Notes under the pieces: generated by a model
The model's database searches: none
Seen by the model: the letters and a program-made list of their open reading frames with translations, nothing else
Told to the model about the DNA's origin: nothing
NCBI GenBank assembly: GCA_965659945.1
Contig: CBFHYJ010000006.1
Coordinates: 1 to 55,845 of the forward strand
Reading direction: 5' to 3'
Origin: VMDJ01 sp965659945
GTDB lineage: Bacteria > Pseudomonadota > Gammaproteobacteria > Chromatiales > Chromatiaceae
DNA length: 55,845 bases
Shown here: positions 19,054-26,552 of the stretch, piece by piece
Layout of the letters: the number at the start of each line of letters is the position of its first letter
Numbering within the stretch: the stretch's first letter is position 1
Position numbers and translations under genes: made by a program

Positions 19054-19365
19054 ATGTCTTATTACCAGCACCATGTGTTTTTCTGTACCAACCTGCGCGA
19101 TGGCGAGCGCCAGTCGTGTGAGCAATGTGGTGCGCAAGCGGCGCGCGATTACGTAAAGCAGCGTTGCAAAGAGCTCGGTATTAGCGGCGAGGGCAAGGTG
19201 CGTATCAATAACGCGGGTTGCTTGGATCGCTGTGAGCAAGGACCGGTGATGGTCATTTACCCGGAAGAGACTTGGTATACCTATGTCGATCATGAGGATC
19301 TCGACGAGATCATCGAAAAGCACCTGCAGCAGGGGCAGATCGTCAATCGGCTCAGAATCCAATAA
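19054..19365 (+). CDS. (2Fe-2S) ferredoxin domain protein
   Basis: Thioredoxin-like 2Fe-2S ferredoxin of about 103 residues. The spaced cysteines fit this family: FFCTNLR...SCEQCG near the N-terminus and NNAGCLDRCEQGPVMVIYPE in the middle. The ending WYTYVDHEDLDEIIEKHL is typical of small stand-alone members. I chose ATG 19054 because AAAGGCGA precedes it; ATG 19039 is the alternative (five more residues). It is divergent from the GlcF-like protein with only 38 bases between starts, so a shared promoter region and a redox partnership are plausible but unproven. Confidence 0.85.
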   Translation: MSYYQHHVFFCTNLRDGERQSCEQCGAQAARDYVKQRCKELGISGEGKVRINNAGCLDRCEQGPVMVIYPEETWYTYVDHEDLDEIIEKHLQQGQIVNRLRIQ

Positions 19366-19476
19366 AAAGCAATGGGATGAAAATAAGAGTTGACTAATAT
19401 TTAACTTTATTAGAAAATACTAACATACTGATTCAGAGAGTCAGTACTCCTCCATCCTCCTTTGGTGGTTATTCTT

Positions 19477-19510
19477 AAGCGCGTCGCTCCCCTTTGACGC
19501 GCTTTTTTTT
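19477..19510 (+). terminator. Intrinsic terminator before the rplM promoter
   Basis: A perfect 9-bp stem AAGCGCGTC / GACGCGCTT with a 10-base loop is followed by a run of eight T. It ends transcription from the ferredoxin gene about 110 bases upstream, just before the rplM promoter. Confidence 0.85.
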
Positions 19511-19530
19511 GCCTAAAAGAAAGATAACGC

Positions 19531-19559
19531 TTGTCATAACAGCGGCTTAGCACTACTAT
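19531..19559 (+). promoter_or_regulatory. Sigma-70 promoter of rplM-rpsI
   Basis: TTGTCA (-35, 19531-19536), a 17-base spacer and TACTAT (-10, 19554-19559). It lies between the upstream terminator and rplM, so transcription would start near 19566 with a leader of about 55 bases. Confidence 0.7.
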
Positions 19560-19620
19560 GCGCGTCCTTTTTTCATGAACACCTTGCCCACAAGGCAAGT
19601 TAGTAAGACCGGAGTAGCCA

Positions 19621-20052
19621 ATGAGCACAACAGTAAGCGCGAAGCCTGCTGAAGTCCGTCACGACTGGTATGTTGTTGACGCAGAAGGTAAAACCCTCGG
19701 CCGTCTCGCTTCAGAGATCGCACGCCGCCTTAAGGGTAAGCACAAGCCAATTTTCACCCCTCATGTAGATACCGGCGATTACATCGTTGTGGTTAATGCT
19801 GAGAAGATTGCTGTGACGGGTAATAAGATGAAGGACAAGATGTACCATCATCACACCGGTTACATCGGTAACCTCAAGTCAATCAGCTTGGAAAAGCAGT
19901 TGGTAAAAGCGCCAGAGCGCGTTTTAGAAACTGCGGTACGCGGCATGCTGCCACGCACCCCACTCGGTCGCACCATGATGAAGAAGCTACGCATCTTCGT
20001 TGGTCCTGAGCACACCCACCAAGCACAACAGCCACAGCCGCTGGATATTTGA
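19621..20052 (+). CDS. rplM: 50S ribosomal protein L13
   Basis: Large-subunit ribosomal protein, early assembly. Signature residues: RHDWYVVDAEGKTLGRLASE, KHKPIFTPHVDTGDYIVVVN and the C-terminal GMLPRTPLGRTMMKKLRIF. 143 residues, full length. Operon with rpsI, as in nearly all bacteria; its own promoter is at 19531-19559. A GGAG site lies six bases ahead of the start. Confidence 0.98.
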   Translation: MSTTVSAKPAEVRHDWYVVDAEGKTLGRLASEIARRLKGKHKPIFTPHVDTGDYIVVVNAEKIAVTGNKMKDKMYHHHTGYIGNLKSISLEKQLVKAPERVLETAVRGMLPRTPLGRTMMKKLRIFVGPEHTHQAQQPQPLDI

Positions 20053-20062
20053 GGTACTAACG

Positions 20063-20455
20063 ATGGCAACACAAGCAAATTACGGAACCGGTCGTCGTAA
20101 GACCTCAGCTGCGCGCGTTTTCCTAGCGCCAGGTAACGGCACTATCACTATTAATGGTCGCACCCTGGAAAACTTCTTTGGTCGTGAAACCGCTCGCATG
20201 GTGGTACGTCAGCCTCTCGAGTTGACTGAAAACCTCGATAAGATGGATGTGAATGTCACTGTCGCTGGCGGTGGTAACACTGGCCAAGCGGGCGCAATCC
20301 GCCACGGTATTGCTCGTGCCTTGGTAGAGCACGACGAGTCATTGCGTCCTACTTTACGTCAAGCAGGTCTTCTGACCCGTGATGCACGTATGGTCGAGCG
20401 TAAGAAGGTTGGCTTGCACAAAGCACGTAAGCGTCCACAGTTCTCGAAGCGTTAA
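20063..20455 (+). CDS. rpsI: 30S ribosomal protein S9
   Basis: Small-subunit protein whose C-terminal tail reaches the P-site tRNA. It has GTGRRKTSAARVFL at the start, GAIRHGIARALVEHDESLRP, and the invariant basic tail KRPQFSKR. 130 residues. ATG 20063 is preceded by GAGGTACTAAC; longer in-frame starts overlap rplM and do not match the family. Confidence 0.98.
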   Translation: MATQANYGTGRRKTSAARVFLAPGNGTITINGRTLENFFGRETARMVVRQPLELTENLDKMDVNVTVAGGGNTGQAGAIRHGIARALVEHDESLRPTLRQAGLLTRDARMVERKKVGLHKARKRPQFSKR

Positions 20456-20475
20456 TTTCGTTTCTGGATCTTCGC

Positions 20476-20500
20476 AAAAAGGCCCTTCGGGGCCTTTTTT
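20476..20500 (+). terminator. Intrinsic terminator of rplM-rpsI
   Basis: AAAAGGCCC-TTCG-GGGCCTTTT: a perfect stem with a UUCG tetraloop, followed by a T-run, 20 bases after the rpsI stop. Confidence 0.95.
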
Positions 20501-20653
20501 GTTATGTGGGTGTTTTTACTCAGGGAAAATAGACTTAAACTTAAAGTGCTTTATTAAGAGTGCTTTATAGCTAACTAAGAGCTAATTGTTGTTGTAAAAA
20601 ATACACAGTAAGACAAAAAGTAGTGCTTTTTTACAAAAATAAGCAAAAAAGAC

Positions 20654-20681
20654 TTGCAACGAGGGATTTCCCTGTTATAGT
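20654..20681 (+). promoter_or_regulatory. Sigma-70 promoter of the porin gene
   Basis: TTGCAA (20654-20659), a 16-base spacer and TATAGT (20676-20681). Start of transcription would be near 20688, giving a leader of about 50 bases before the porin ATG. The surrounding 20501-20653 is AT-rich and otherwise empty. Confidence 0.6.
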
Positions 20682-20738
20682 TCACACCATCCAGACTTTC
20701 CTGGGTAAAGTTTTAATAATTTTGCGGGAGTGATCCAC

Positions 20739-21584
20739 ATGAAAAAGACTATCGTAGCTGCAGCTATCGCAGCAGTAGTTTCTGCACCAGCATTTGCTGA
20801 CGTTTCTATCTCAGGTAAGGTTCTTACCACTATCAATGATGCTGGTAACATGAGCTCTAGGAACTCAACTATTAAGTTCTCAGGTTCTGAAGATCTTGGT
20901 AACGGCATGAAATCTGGTTTCGTATTCGAAGCCAAGATGCCATTTGACAAAGAACACTCTGTATCTGAAGGCACAATCAACCACGGCGGTAAAGCTAAGT
21001 ACGGTTACGTTGACTTCGGTGGTGTAACTGCATCTGCTGGTTACATCTACGCTCCAGGTAAGGTTCTTTTCGGTAAATCAGGCACTGCAATCGGTGAAGA
21101 CTCAGTTTCTGATAACTCTAAATTCTTGTTGTTGGATACTGGTGCTGATGGCGTTTCATTTGCTGGTAACGTTGGCGGCATGACTCTTGTTGCTGCAGCT
21201 ACTGAAGGCGGTGACGGTGAAGTTTCTGAGAACACTCACGTAGGTGTAATGGGTAATGTTGGCGGTGCGTTCGTTGGTATCTCTCAAGACTCTTTCGGTG
21301 ATACTGACACTTTGACTTTGGCTGCTAAGTTCTCTATGGGCGACACCACCATTGGTGCAATCATGCAAGACAATGATACTGATCAAGCTACCTTGGTTGC
21401 ATTGACTCACAAAATGGGCGCAAACACTTTTGCAGTATCTATGGGTGACAATGGTTCTGATACAGAAGGTTACTCAGCTAAAATCACTCATTCTTTGAGC
21501 AAGGCTACTAACGTATTCGTTTCTCATCAGAATGTTGACGGTCAAGACTCACAGTCTGACATCGGCTTGAGGGTTAATTTCTAA
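20739..21584 (+). CDS. Outer-membrane porin (small, Gram-negative porin family)
   Basis: Predicted outer-membrane beta-barrel. A clear signal peptide (MKKTIVAAAIAAVVSAPAFA, cleaved before DVSISGK) is followed by alternating hydrophobic/polar strands such as KSGFVFEAKMPF and KYGYVDFGGVTASAGY. The first strands (VSISGKVLTTI, STIKFSGSEDLGNGMKSGF) resemble the N-terminus of general trimeric porins. The protein ends with Phe (IGLRVNF), the usual BAM recognition end. 281 residues is short compared with 330-400 for typical members. ATG 20739 has GGGAG nine bases upstream. Monocistronic, with its own promoter and terminator, which suggests an abundant protein. Confidence 0.85.
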   Translation: MKKTIVAAAIAAVVSAPAFADVSISGKVLTTINDAGNMSSRNSTIKFSGSEDLGNGMKSGFVFEAKMPFDKEHSVSEGTINHGGKAKYGYVDFGGVTASAGYIYAPGKVLFGKSGTAIGEDSVSDNSKFLLLDTGADGVSFAGNVGGMTLVAAATEGGDGEVSENTHVGVMGNVGGAFVGISQDSFGDTDTLTLAAKFSMGDTTIGAIMQDNDTDQATLVALTHKMGANTFAVSMGDNGSDTEGYSAKITHSLSKATNVFVSHQNVDGQDSQSDIGLRVNF

Positions 21585-21610
21585 TCTGATTTCAGATTGT
21601 TCTTAATAAA

Positions 21611-21636
21611 AACGGGGCCCTCGGGCCCCGTTTTTT
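21611..21636 (+). terminator. Intrinsic terminator of the porin gene
   Basis: GC-rich hairpin CGGGGCC-CTCG-GGCCCCG followed by six T, about 25 bases after the porin stop. Confidence 0.93.
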
Positions 21637-21660
21637 ATTGCATGAAAGTTATAGGCAAAG

Positions 21661-21692
21661 AAAAAAAGCCGCGATGAAGCGGCTTTGTTTTT
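21661..21692 (-). terminator. Intrinsic terminator of rpiA
   Basis: AAAGCCGC / GCGGCTTT stem; read on the minus strand it ends in a run of seven T, 20 bases after the rpiA stop. Confidence 0.88.
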
Positions 21693-21711
21693 ATATTGAT
21701 TGGATTGCGTA

Positions 21712-22371
21712 TTAAGGCTTAATGACCTTTGGGCCATTCTCAGTCCCTAAAATCAATACATCTGCAGGTCGTGAAGCAAACAAGCCGTTGGTCACCACGC
21801 CAACGATCGCATTGAGTTGGGTTTCAAACTTTACAGGCTCCATGATCTCAAGGCCATGCACATCCAAAATGACGTTGCCGTTATCGGTAGTAAAGCCTTC
21901 ACGTAGCACGGGGTTACCGCCGAGCTTAACGATCTCACGCGCGACATAGCTACGTGCCATCGGGATCACTTCCACAGGTAACGGGAACTTACCCATCACA
22001 TCAACCAACTTGCTTTCATCCGCGATACACACGAATTTCTTTGAGGCTGCTGCGATGATCTTTTCGCGCGTTAGCGCGCCACCGCCACCTTTGATGAGAT
22101 GAAGATGACGATTCGATTCATCTGCACCATCCACATACACCTCCAGCGTGCCGCAGCTATTCAGGTCCAACACCGGGATGCCATGCTGCTTCATGCGCTC
22201 GGTTGATGCTTCTGATGAAGATGCTGCGCCTTCGAAGCGACCTTTGATGGTCGCCAGCGCATCGATAAAGTGATTCACGGTTGAGCCAGTGCCCACACCA
22301 ATAATGCCGCCATCCGGCAGGTAGTCCATCGCAGCCAGTGCTGCTTGGCGTTTGAGTTCGTCTTGGTTCAT
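21712..22371 (-). CDS. rpiA: Ribose-5-phosphate isomerase A
   Basis: Interconverts ribose-5-phosphate and ribulose-5-phosphate in the pentose phosphate pathway. Conserved elements: GVGTGSTVNHFID, EVYVDGADESNRHLHLIKGGGGALTRE split by catalytic Asp and Lys residues, and KFVCIADESK. 219 residues from ATG 22371, the same length as the E. coli enzyme. GAGG lies seven bases upstream. A TTG at 22389 would add six residues. Divergent from ilvA, another common arrangement. Confidence 0.97.
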   Translation of the reverse strand: MNQDELKRQAALAAMDYLPDGGIIGVGTGSTVNHFIDALATIKGRFEGAASSSEASTERMKQHGIPVLDLNSCGTLEVYVDGADESNRHLHLIKGGGGALTREKIIAAASKKFVCIADESKLVDVMGKFPLPVEVIPMARSYVAREIVKLGGNPVLREGFTTDNGNVILDVHGLEIMEPVKFETQLNAIVGVVTNGLFASRPADVLILGTENGPKVIKP

Positions 22372-22490
22372 ACCGCAAACCTCGTTCAAGTTCTAAAAGT
22401 TGCGCTGAAATATAGCATTAACCGCCATTTATAGCTGCGATACGCAGGCTTTTTAAATATGATGGGGAAAATTTTTCTGGAAGTTATGCC

Positions 22491-24014
22491 ATGCCGAAAG
22501 GCTATGTTGAAGAGATCTTACGTGCTCGTGTATACGATGTCGCCGTTGAGTCTGACCTGACCCCTGCCGTGCGCCTCAGTGCGCGCCTGAAAAACAACAT
22601 TTTGTACAAGCGTGAAGATGAGCAGCAGGTGTTCTCATTCAAGCTGCGTGGCGCTTATAACAAGATTGTAGGGCTTCCTGATGAGGATAAGGTGCGAGGT
22701 GTGATTGCGGCATCTGCCGGCAATCATGCGCAAGGCGTAGCGTTGGCGGGTAATAAGCTGAACATCCCAACAACCATTGTTATGCCGACCACAACACCAG
22801 GCATCAAGGTTGATACGGTACGTCGCTTTGGTGGCAAGGCCGTTTTGCATGGCGATTCATTTGATGAAGCAAACGACTATGCGCACAAGCTTGCCGAAGA
22901 GAAAGGTCTAACCTTCATCTACCCTTTTGATGACCCCAAGGTTATCGCAGGCCAGGGTACTGTTGGTATGGAGATCTTGCGCCAGCACCCTGAAGATATC
23001 GAAGCGATCTTCGTGCCGGTCGGTGGCGGTGGTTTGATTGCAGGTATCGCAGCCTTTGTAAAACAGATACGCCCAAGCGTGAAAGTCATTGGTGTTGAGC
23101 CAGAAGATGCACCAACGCTGCACGATGCGATGAAAGCAGGGCGCCGTGTGGTGCTGAAGCAGGTTGGTTTGTTTGCTGATGGGGTTGCGGTAAAGCAGAT
23201 CGGTAAAGAGACCTTCCGCGTAGCGAAAGATTTAGTCGATGAGGTGATCTTGGTCTCAACCGATCAGATCTGTGCGGCAATCAAAGATATCTTTGATGAC
23301 ACACGTTCGGTATCAGAGCCTGCAGGCGCTTTAGCGGTCGCAGGCATCAAAAAATATGTTGCTGAGCGTGAATGCAGCGATAAAACCCTTGTCGGCATTC
23401 TCAGTGGCGCAAACATCAACTTTGATCGTTTACGCCATGTTGCAGAGCGCGCAGAAGTCGGCGAAAACCGTGAAGCGTTGCTTGCAGTGCAGATCCCTGA
23501 GCGTCCAGGTGCCTTCCTGCAGTTCTGTAAGCTGTTAGGTAAGCGTTCGATCACTGAATTTAACTACCGTTACGCAGATGATAAAGATGCACAGGTGTTT
23601 TGTGGCGTCGAGATGCGTGGCGGGCAGCCAGAACGTGAAGAGTTGATCAAAAAACTCGAAGCGAAAGGCTATGCGGTAGTTGATATGACCGAAAACGAGA
23701 CCGCTAAGCTACACATTCGCTATATGGTCGGTGGTCATGCGCCATCGGTGAAAGATGAGCGCTTGTATCGCTTTATCTTCCCTGAGCGTCCGGGTGCGCT
23801 TCTCGACTTCTTATCGGGTATGACACGCGGTTGGAATATCAGTTTGTTCCATTACCGTAACCACGGTGCGGCTTATGGTCGTGTGTTGGTGGGTGTGCAG
23901 CTTGATAGCAAAGATCAAAAGGCCTTTGAGAGGTTCATGCGTGAATTAGGCTATACCTATCACGATGAAACGAACAATCCAGCCTATAAATTGTTCGCTT
24001 CAGCGGGTGAATAA
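22491..24014 (+). CDS. ilvA: Threonine ammonia-lyase, biosynthetic
   Basis: PLP enzyme deaminating threonine to 2-oxobutanoate, first committed step to isoleucine. The PLP lysine sits in FSFKLRGAYNKI, and the phosphate-binding loop is VGGGGLIAGIA. The catalytic domain (to about residue 320) is followed by two ACT-like regulatory domains (IPERPGAFLQFCKLLG and FPERPGALLDFLSGM), the arrangement that gives isoleucine feedback inhibition. 507 residues, full biosynthetic length rather than the short catabolic form. Confidence 0.96.
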   Translation: MPKGYVEEILRARVYDVAVESDLTPAVRLSARLKNNILYKREDEQQVFSFKLRGAYNKIVGLPDEDKVRGVIAASAGNHAQGVALAGNKLNIPTTIVMPTTTPGIKVDTVRRFGGKAVLHGDSFDEANDYAHKLAEEKGLTFIYPFDDPKVIAGQGTVGMEILRQHPEDIEAIFVPVGGGGLIAGIAAFVKQIRPSVKVIGVEPEDAPTLHDAMKAGRRVVLKQVGLFADGVAVKQIGKETFRVAKDLVDEVILVSTDQICAAIKDIFDDTRSVSEPAGALAVAGIKKYVAERECSDKTLVGILSGANINFDRLRHVAERAEVGENREALLAVQIPERPGAFLQFCKLLGKRSITEFNYRYADDKDAQVFCGVEMRGGQPEREELIKKLEAKGYAVVDMTENETAKLHIRYMVGGHAPSVKDERLYRFIFPERPGALLDFLSGMTRGWNISLFHYRNHGAAYGRVLVGVQLDSKDQKAFERFMRELGYTYHDETNNPAYKLFASAGE

Positions 24015-24017
24015 GCC

Positions 24018-24332
24018 TTATTGCGCTTTAGCCTCACGGCACTCTTCATTGCCGGTTTGATACACGCATTCTCTCTTTAAACATTCTTGTACAAAGTACT
24101 GCCGATCACTGCGCTCATGCATGTCTAGCATCCAATGGATCATCGATCGGTCGTTACTCAGTGATACGCCCACGCGCGGCATCACATCAAAGCGATTGGT
24201 CAGTGGAAATTCCTCATCAGCGAGGTTTTCGCAGTGTTGATGCGCTCGAGAATAGGGCGTGGTCGCGCAGCTACTGAGTAATAAGGCGCTAAAAAGGGCG
24301 ACCAGACCGAAAAGCTTGTGTTTAAAGGGCAT
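24018..24332 (-). CDS. Small uncharacterised lipoprotein
   Basis: 104 residues with a lipoprotein signal peptide: a charged start (MPFKHK), a hydrophobic stretch (LFGLVALFSALLL) and lipobox LSSC at about residue 22. The mature part holds four further cysteines (HCENLADEEF, ECLKRECVYQ, EECREAKAQ), which may form disulfides in the periplasm. I do not recognise the family. It ends three bases from the converging ilvA stop. Confidence 0.7.
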   Translation of the reverse strand: MPFKHKLFGLVALFSALLLSSCATTPYSRAHQHCENLADEEFPLTNRFDVMPRVGVSLSNDRSMIHWMLDMHERSDRQYFVQECLKRECVYQTGNEECREAKAQ

Positions 24333-24363
24333 AGGAAGAGTGTAGCGCTAAATTTTAGGCATG

Positions 24364-24395
24364 AAAAAGCCCGCATCGGCGAACCGGTGCGGGCT
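24364..24395 (-). terminator. Intrinsic terminator of the H1-like gene
   Basis: A 12-bp stem (AGCCCGCATCGG / CCGGTGCGGGCT, one G-T pair) with a CGAA loop; on the minus strand it is followed by five T. It lies just after the stop of the lysine-rich gene. Confidence 0.88.
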
Positions 24396-24414
24396 CTATC
24401 TTCAAAGAAGAAGA

Positions 24415-24813
24415 TTACTTACGACGGCGACGCGTCGCTTTCTTTTTCGCTGCCTTCTTGGCAGTCTTTTTCTTAGCAACCTTCTTCTTGGCTACCTTTT
24501 TCTTTGAGACTTTCTTTTTAGAAGCCTTCTTCTTAGAGGCTTTCTTCTTAGCAGCTTTCTTAGCTACCTTCTTTTTAGAAGCCTTTTTCTTTGAAGCTTT
24601 CTTCTTAGAAGCTTTTTTTGCTACCTTCTTTTTAGAAGCTTTCTTAGCGACTCTCTTCTTCGAAGCTTTTTTCGCTACCTTCTTCTTAGAAGCTTTCTTA
24701 GCGACTTTCTTTGCGACTTTTTTAGCTGCACGTTTTGCAACTTTCTTTGCCGCTTTCTTAGCTACTTTTTTCTTAGTAGCTACCTTCTTCTTAGCTGCCT
24801 TTTTGACTGCCAT
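24415..24813 (-). CDS. Histone H1-like lysine/alanine-rich protein
   Basis: 132 residues, almost entirely Lys, Ala, Val and Ser in imperfect repeats of the type KKVAKKASKK, ending in ATRRRRK. This is the composition of bacterial H1-like nucleoid proteins such as AlgP of Pseudomonas, BpH1 of Bordetella and chlamydial Hc proteins. Such proteins bind DNA (sometimes RNA) through charge. There is no folded domain. ATG 24813 has the strong site GGAGGGGAG directly upstream; a GTG at 24825 overlaps that site. The repetitive DNA is prone to length change. The 265 bases upstream (24826-25090) are AT-rich and must hold its promoter, which I could not define. Confidence 0.88.
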   Translation of the reverse strand: MAVKKAAKKKVATKKKVAKKAAKKVAKRAAKKVAKKVAKKASKKKVAKKASKKRVAKKASKKKVAKKASKKKASKKKASKKKVAKKAAKKKASKKKASKKKVSKKKVAKKKVAKKKTAKKAAKKKATRRRRK

Positions 24814-24825
24814 ACTCCCCTCCAC

Positions 24826-25090
24826 GCGTTAAGAGTTTGATAAGTTAATTGGAAGTATATGCAACGATAATTAAATTACTAGCAAATGCAACACTTTATT
24901 TTCGCTAAGTAGCTTGATGCATAAGCAATTTTTGATAAATCTTAAAGTTGTTTATGTGATGTCTTAACGTTTAAAAAAGAATTAAGCGTGTTATAAAAAG
25001 TTAAGTAAGGTTAATGAGTTAGTGATTGTTGTTTACGTTTACCTAGTTTTTTATGCGGTGAAACGTATTTTTAACTTATATGATGTGTTC
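24826..25090. other. AT-rich intergenic region upstream of the H1-like gene
   Basis: No gene seen. The region is markedly AT-rich compared with its surroundings. Minus-strand TATACT (24854-24859) is a possible -10 element for the H1-like gene, but no good -35 is at the right distance. No terminator for fau, which ends at 25091, was recognised. Confidence 0.4.
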
Positions 25091-25660
25091 TTAAAAACTA
25101 ATCACACTATCTAAAGAGACATCCCAAGGTTGCGCATCCAATGCTTCAACATGTTGGAAGTGATGACCTAAACCAATTAATTCGGGCCCAAAAAAATTTT
25201 TACGAAAAAGTCGAAAATTAAAGCTTCGATCATAAAAACCACCTCCCATACCCAATCGATGACCTTGATCATCAAATGCCAACAAAGGTGTTAACACGAT
25301 GTTTAAGTGTTGTGCTTTGATGCACTTTGATGGTTTGTATAAAGGTTCAAGTATGTTGAAGCGATTGCGTGTCATACAAGTGTTCGGTGACCATGGTGCA
25401 AACCATAAGCGACCTTTAAAGAAAGGATGTAACACCGGCAAGTAACATTGCTTACCTAAGCTGTATGCATGTTCAAGGATCGGTAAGGAATCTATCTCAC
25501 CACATGTACCGATGTAACCGGCAATATGTTGCGCATTACGGTACTGAGGTAGCGATATAACGTGTTTAAAGATGGCGTGATTGGCGATATCGCGTTGTTC
25601 GGCGCTTAACGCTAGACGTTGTTGTTTTATTTGGCGACGAAGAGCAGGAATATCAGTCAT
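25091..25660 (-). CDS. fau: 5-formyltetrahydrofolate cyclo-ligase
   Basis: Converts 5-formyl-THF to 5,10-methenyl-THF with ATP. The N-terminus has the usual RRQIKQQRLALSAEQR; the family core appears as YIGTCGEIDS and the substrate loop as GHRLGMGGGFYDRSF. About 189 residues from ATG 25660. The longer reading up to 25747 runs into the 6S RNA gene and is not supported. The fau gene (ygfA) downstream of 6S RNA and zapA is a conserved proteobacterial arrangement; 6S and fau are often co-transcribed. Confidence 0.94.
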   Translation of the reverse strand: MTDIPALRRQIKQQRLALSAEQRDIANHAIFKHVISLPQYRNAQHIAGYIGTCGEIDSLPILEHAYSLGKQCYLPVLHPFFKGRLWFAPWSPNTCMTRNRFNILEPLYKPSKCIKAQHLNIVLTPLLAFDDQGHRLGMGGGFYDRSFNFRLFRKNFFGPELIGLGHHFQHVEALDAQPWDVSLDSVISF

Positions 25661-25683
25661 ACAGAGCCTGTGATAGAGAAAAG

Positions 25684-25867
25684 GCGCCCCGCTTGTGCCG
25701 GTGTAGACCGTGGGCCTTGAACCATAAGGTTCAAGTGGGGCCGACACGGGGCTTTAGGCTTTCCGCTCATGGCGGACATGCACACCGCATTCCGAAGACC
25801 GACCCCGAGGTGCTTTAAGCATCGGCTCAAGGGGTTTTCTGGTCTGCTGTCGAACACAGCAGGGCGC
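25684..25867 (-). ncRNA. ssrS: 6S RNA
   Basis: Small RNA that binds sigma-70 RNA polymerase by mimicking an open promoter. It lies between zapA and fau, its conserved place. On the minus strand the ends pair as a 10-bp closing stem (GCGCCCTGCT at 25858-25867 with AGCGGGGCGC at 25684-25693), giving 184 nt, the same as E. coli. Conserved blocks match E. coli 6S: CCCCTTGAGCCGAT in the 5' part, AAAGCCT after the central region, and the TTGAACC...GGTTCAAGG hairpin in the 3' part. A promoter sits at the right distance upstream. Confidence 0.93.
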
Positions 25868-25875
25868 TTAAGTGA

Positions 25876-25904
25876 AGGCTAATGCCCAATGCGGGTGAGT
25901 ACAA
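25876..25904 (-). promoter_or_regulatory. Sigma-70 promoter of 6S RNA
   Basis: On the minus strand TTGTAC (25904-25899), a 17-base spacer and TAGCCT (25881-25876). Predicted start about 25869, matching the 5' end of the 6S closing stem. Confidence 0.65.
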
Positions 25905-25921
25905 GCGGGAGTGTTAGGGTT

Positions 25922-26233
25922 TTAGAGCTCGAGTTGAGCTGAATCATTGAGAGCGATTTCTATGCGCTCGCGCAAATGACGCACGCGCTTATTCGCTGCA
26001 CTAGCCGCATCCGCTGAGGTATTTTCGTTGCTGAGTAAGTCGTTGGCGAGATTTAATGCCGCCATGACTGCAATGCGTTCGGTACCAACCACTTTGCCGC
26101 TGGTGCGAATCTCTTTCATCCGGCCATCAAGTAGGCGAGCTGCATTAAGTAGCGCTTCTTCGTGATCAGCCTCGCAGCCAATACGGTATTGCTTGCCGAG
26201 AATGGTGACATCGAGTGATTTTTTGTCGCTCAT
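25922..26233 (-). CDS. zapA: Cell division protein ZapA
   Basis: Stabilises and bundles FtsZ filaments at midcell. The N-terminal domain starts with LDVTILGKQYRIGCEADHEEALLNAARLL in pieces typical of ZapA, followed by a C-terminal coiled-coil helix (AANKRVRHLRERIEIAL). 103 residues, normal. It overlaps the upstream coiled-coil gene by four bases and is followed by 6S RNA. Confidence 0.93.
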   Translation of the reverse strand: MSDKKSLDVTILGKQYRIGCEADHEEALLNAARLLDGRMKEIRTSGKVVGTERIAVMAALNLANDLLSNENTSADAASAANKRVRHLRERIEIALNDSAQLEL

Positions 26234-26460
26234 CCTTCCGACTCCAAGCTTTTTAGCTTATCGATCATCGCTTCAACACGGGTTCGTGCGGTGGCATTGT
26301 TCTCGATGAGCTTATCGCGCTCACGTGAGAGCAATTCAACATCCGCGCGCAGAGTTTTATTTTCATCTTTGAGATGAATGCAGGCACGGATCAATTCCTC
26401 AACGCGCATTTCGAGGGCGCGCAGGTCTTGTTCTTGAATATTGCCGGTGGATTCGCTCAT
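26230..26460 (-). CDS. Small coiled-coil protein, ZapB-like (TIGR02449-type)
   Basis: 76 residues, nearly all predicted coiled coil (LRALEMRVEELIRACIHL, ENKTLRADVELLSRERDKL). Short coiled-coil proteins directly upstream of zapA are common in gammaproteobacteria outside the enterics. They are thought to act with ZapA at the division site in the way ZapB does. The four-base overlap with zapA supports a shared function. The specific role is inferred from context. Confidence 0.8.
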   Translation of the reverse strand: MSESTGNIQEQDLRALEMRVEELIRACIHLKDENKTLRADVELLSRERDKLIENNATARTRVEAMIDKLKSLESEG

Positions 26461-26552
26461 AAGTTCGACACTTTAACCACCCCGTGCCTAAGGAGCAATG
26501 GTTGGCGTGATAAACTGACATCATTAGATAACATCAAAAATGAGGCCTTTAG

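Noticed and set aside
19381..19425. TTGACT (19390-19395) as an additional promoter upstream of rplM
   Set aside because: No good -10 element lies at the right distance, and the terminator at 19477-19510 would stop its transcript before rplM.
24415..24825. Short tandem repeats in the lysine-rich genes taken for a CRISPR-like array
   Set aside because: The repeats are coding, in frame, imperfect and have no unique spacers.
24458..24832. Plus-strand open frame of 124 Phe/Leu/Ala-rich residues opposite the H1-like gene
   Set aside because: It is the antisense shadow of the AAG/AAA-rich repeats; the apparent hydrophobic protein comes from reading CTT/TTT. The minus strand has the RBS, start and terminator.
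25657..25857. Open frames across 25657-25857 upstream of fau
   Set aside because: The region is the 6S RNA gene with conserved stems; the frames do not match any protein and the fau start is at 25660.
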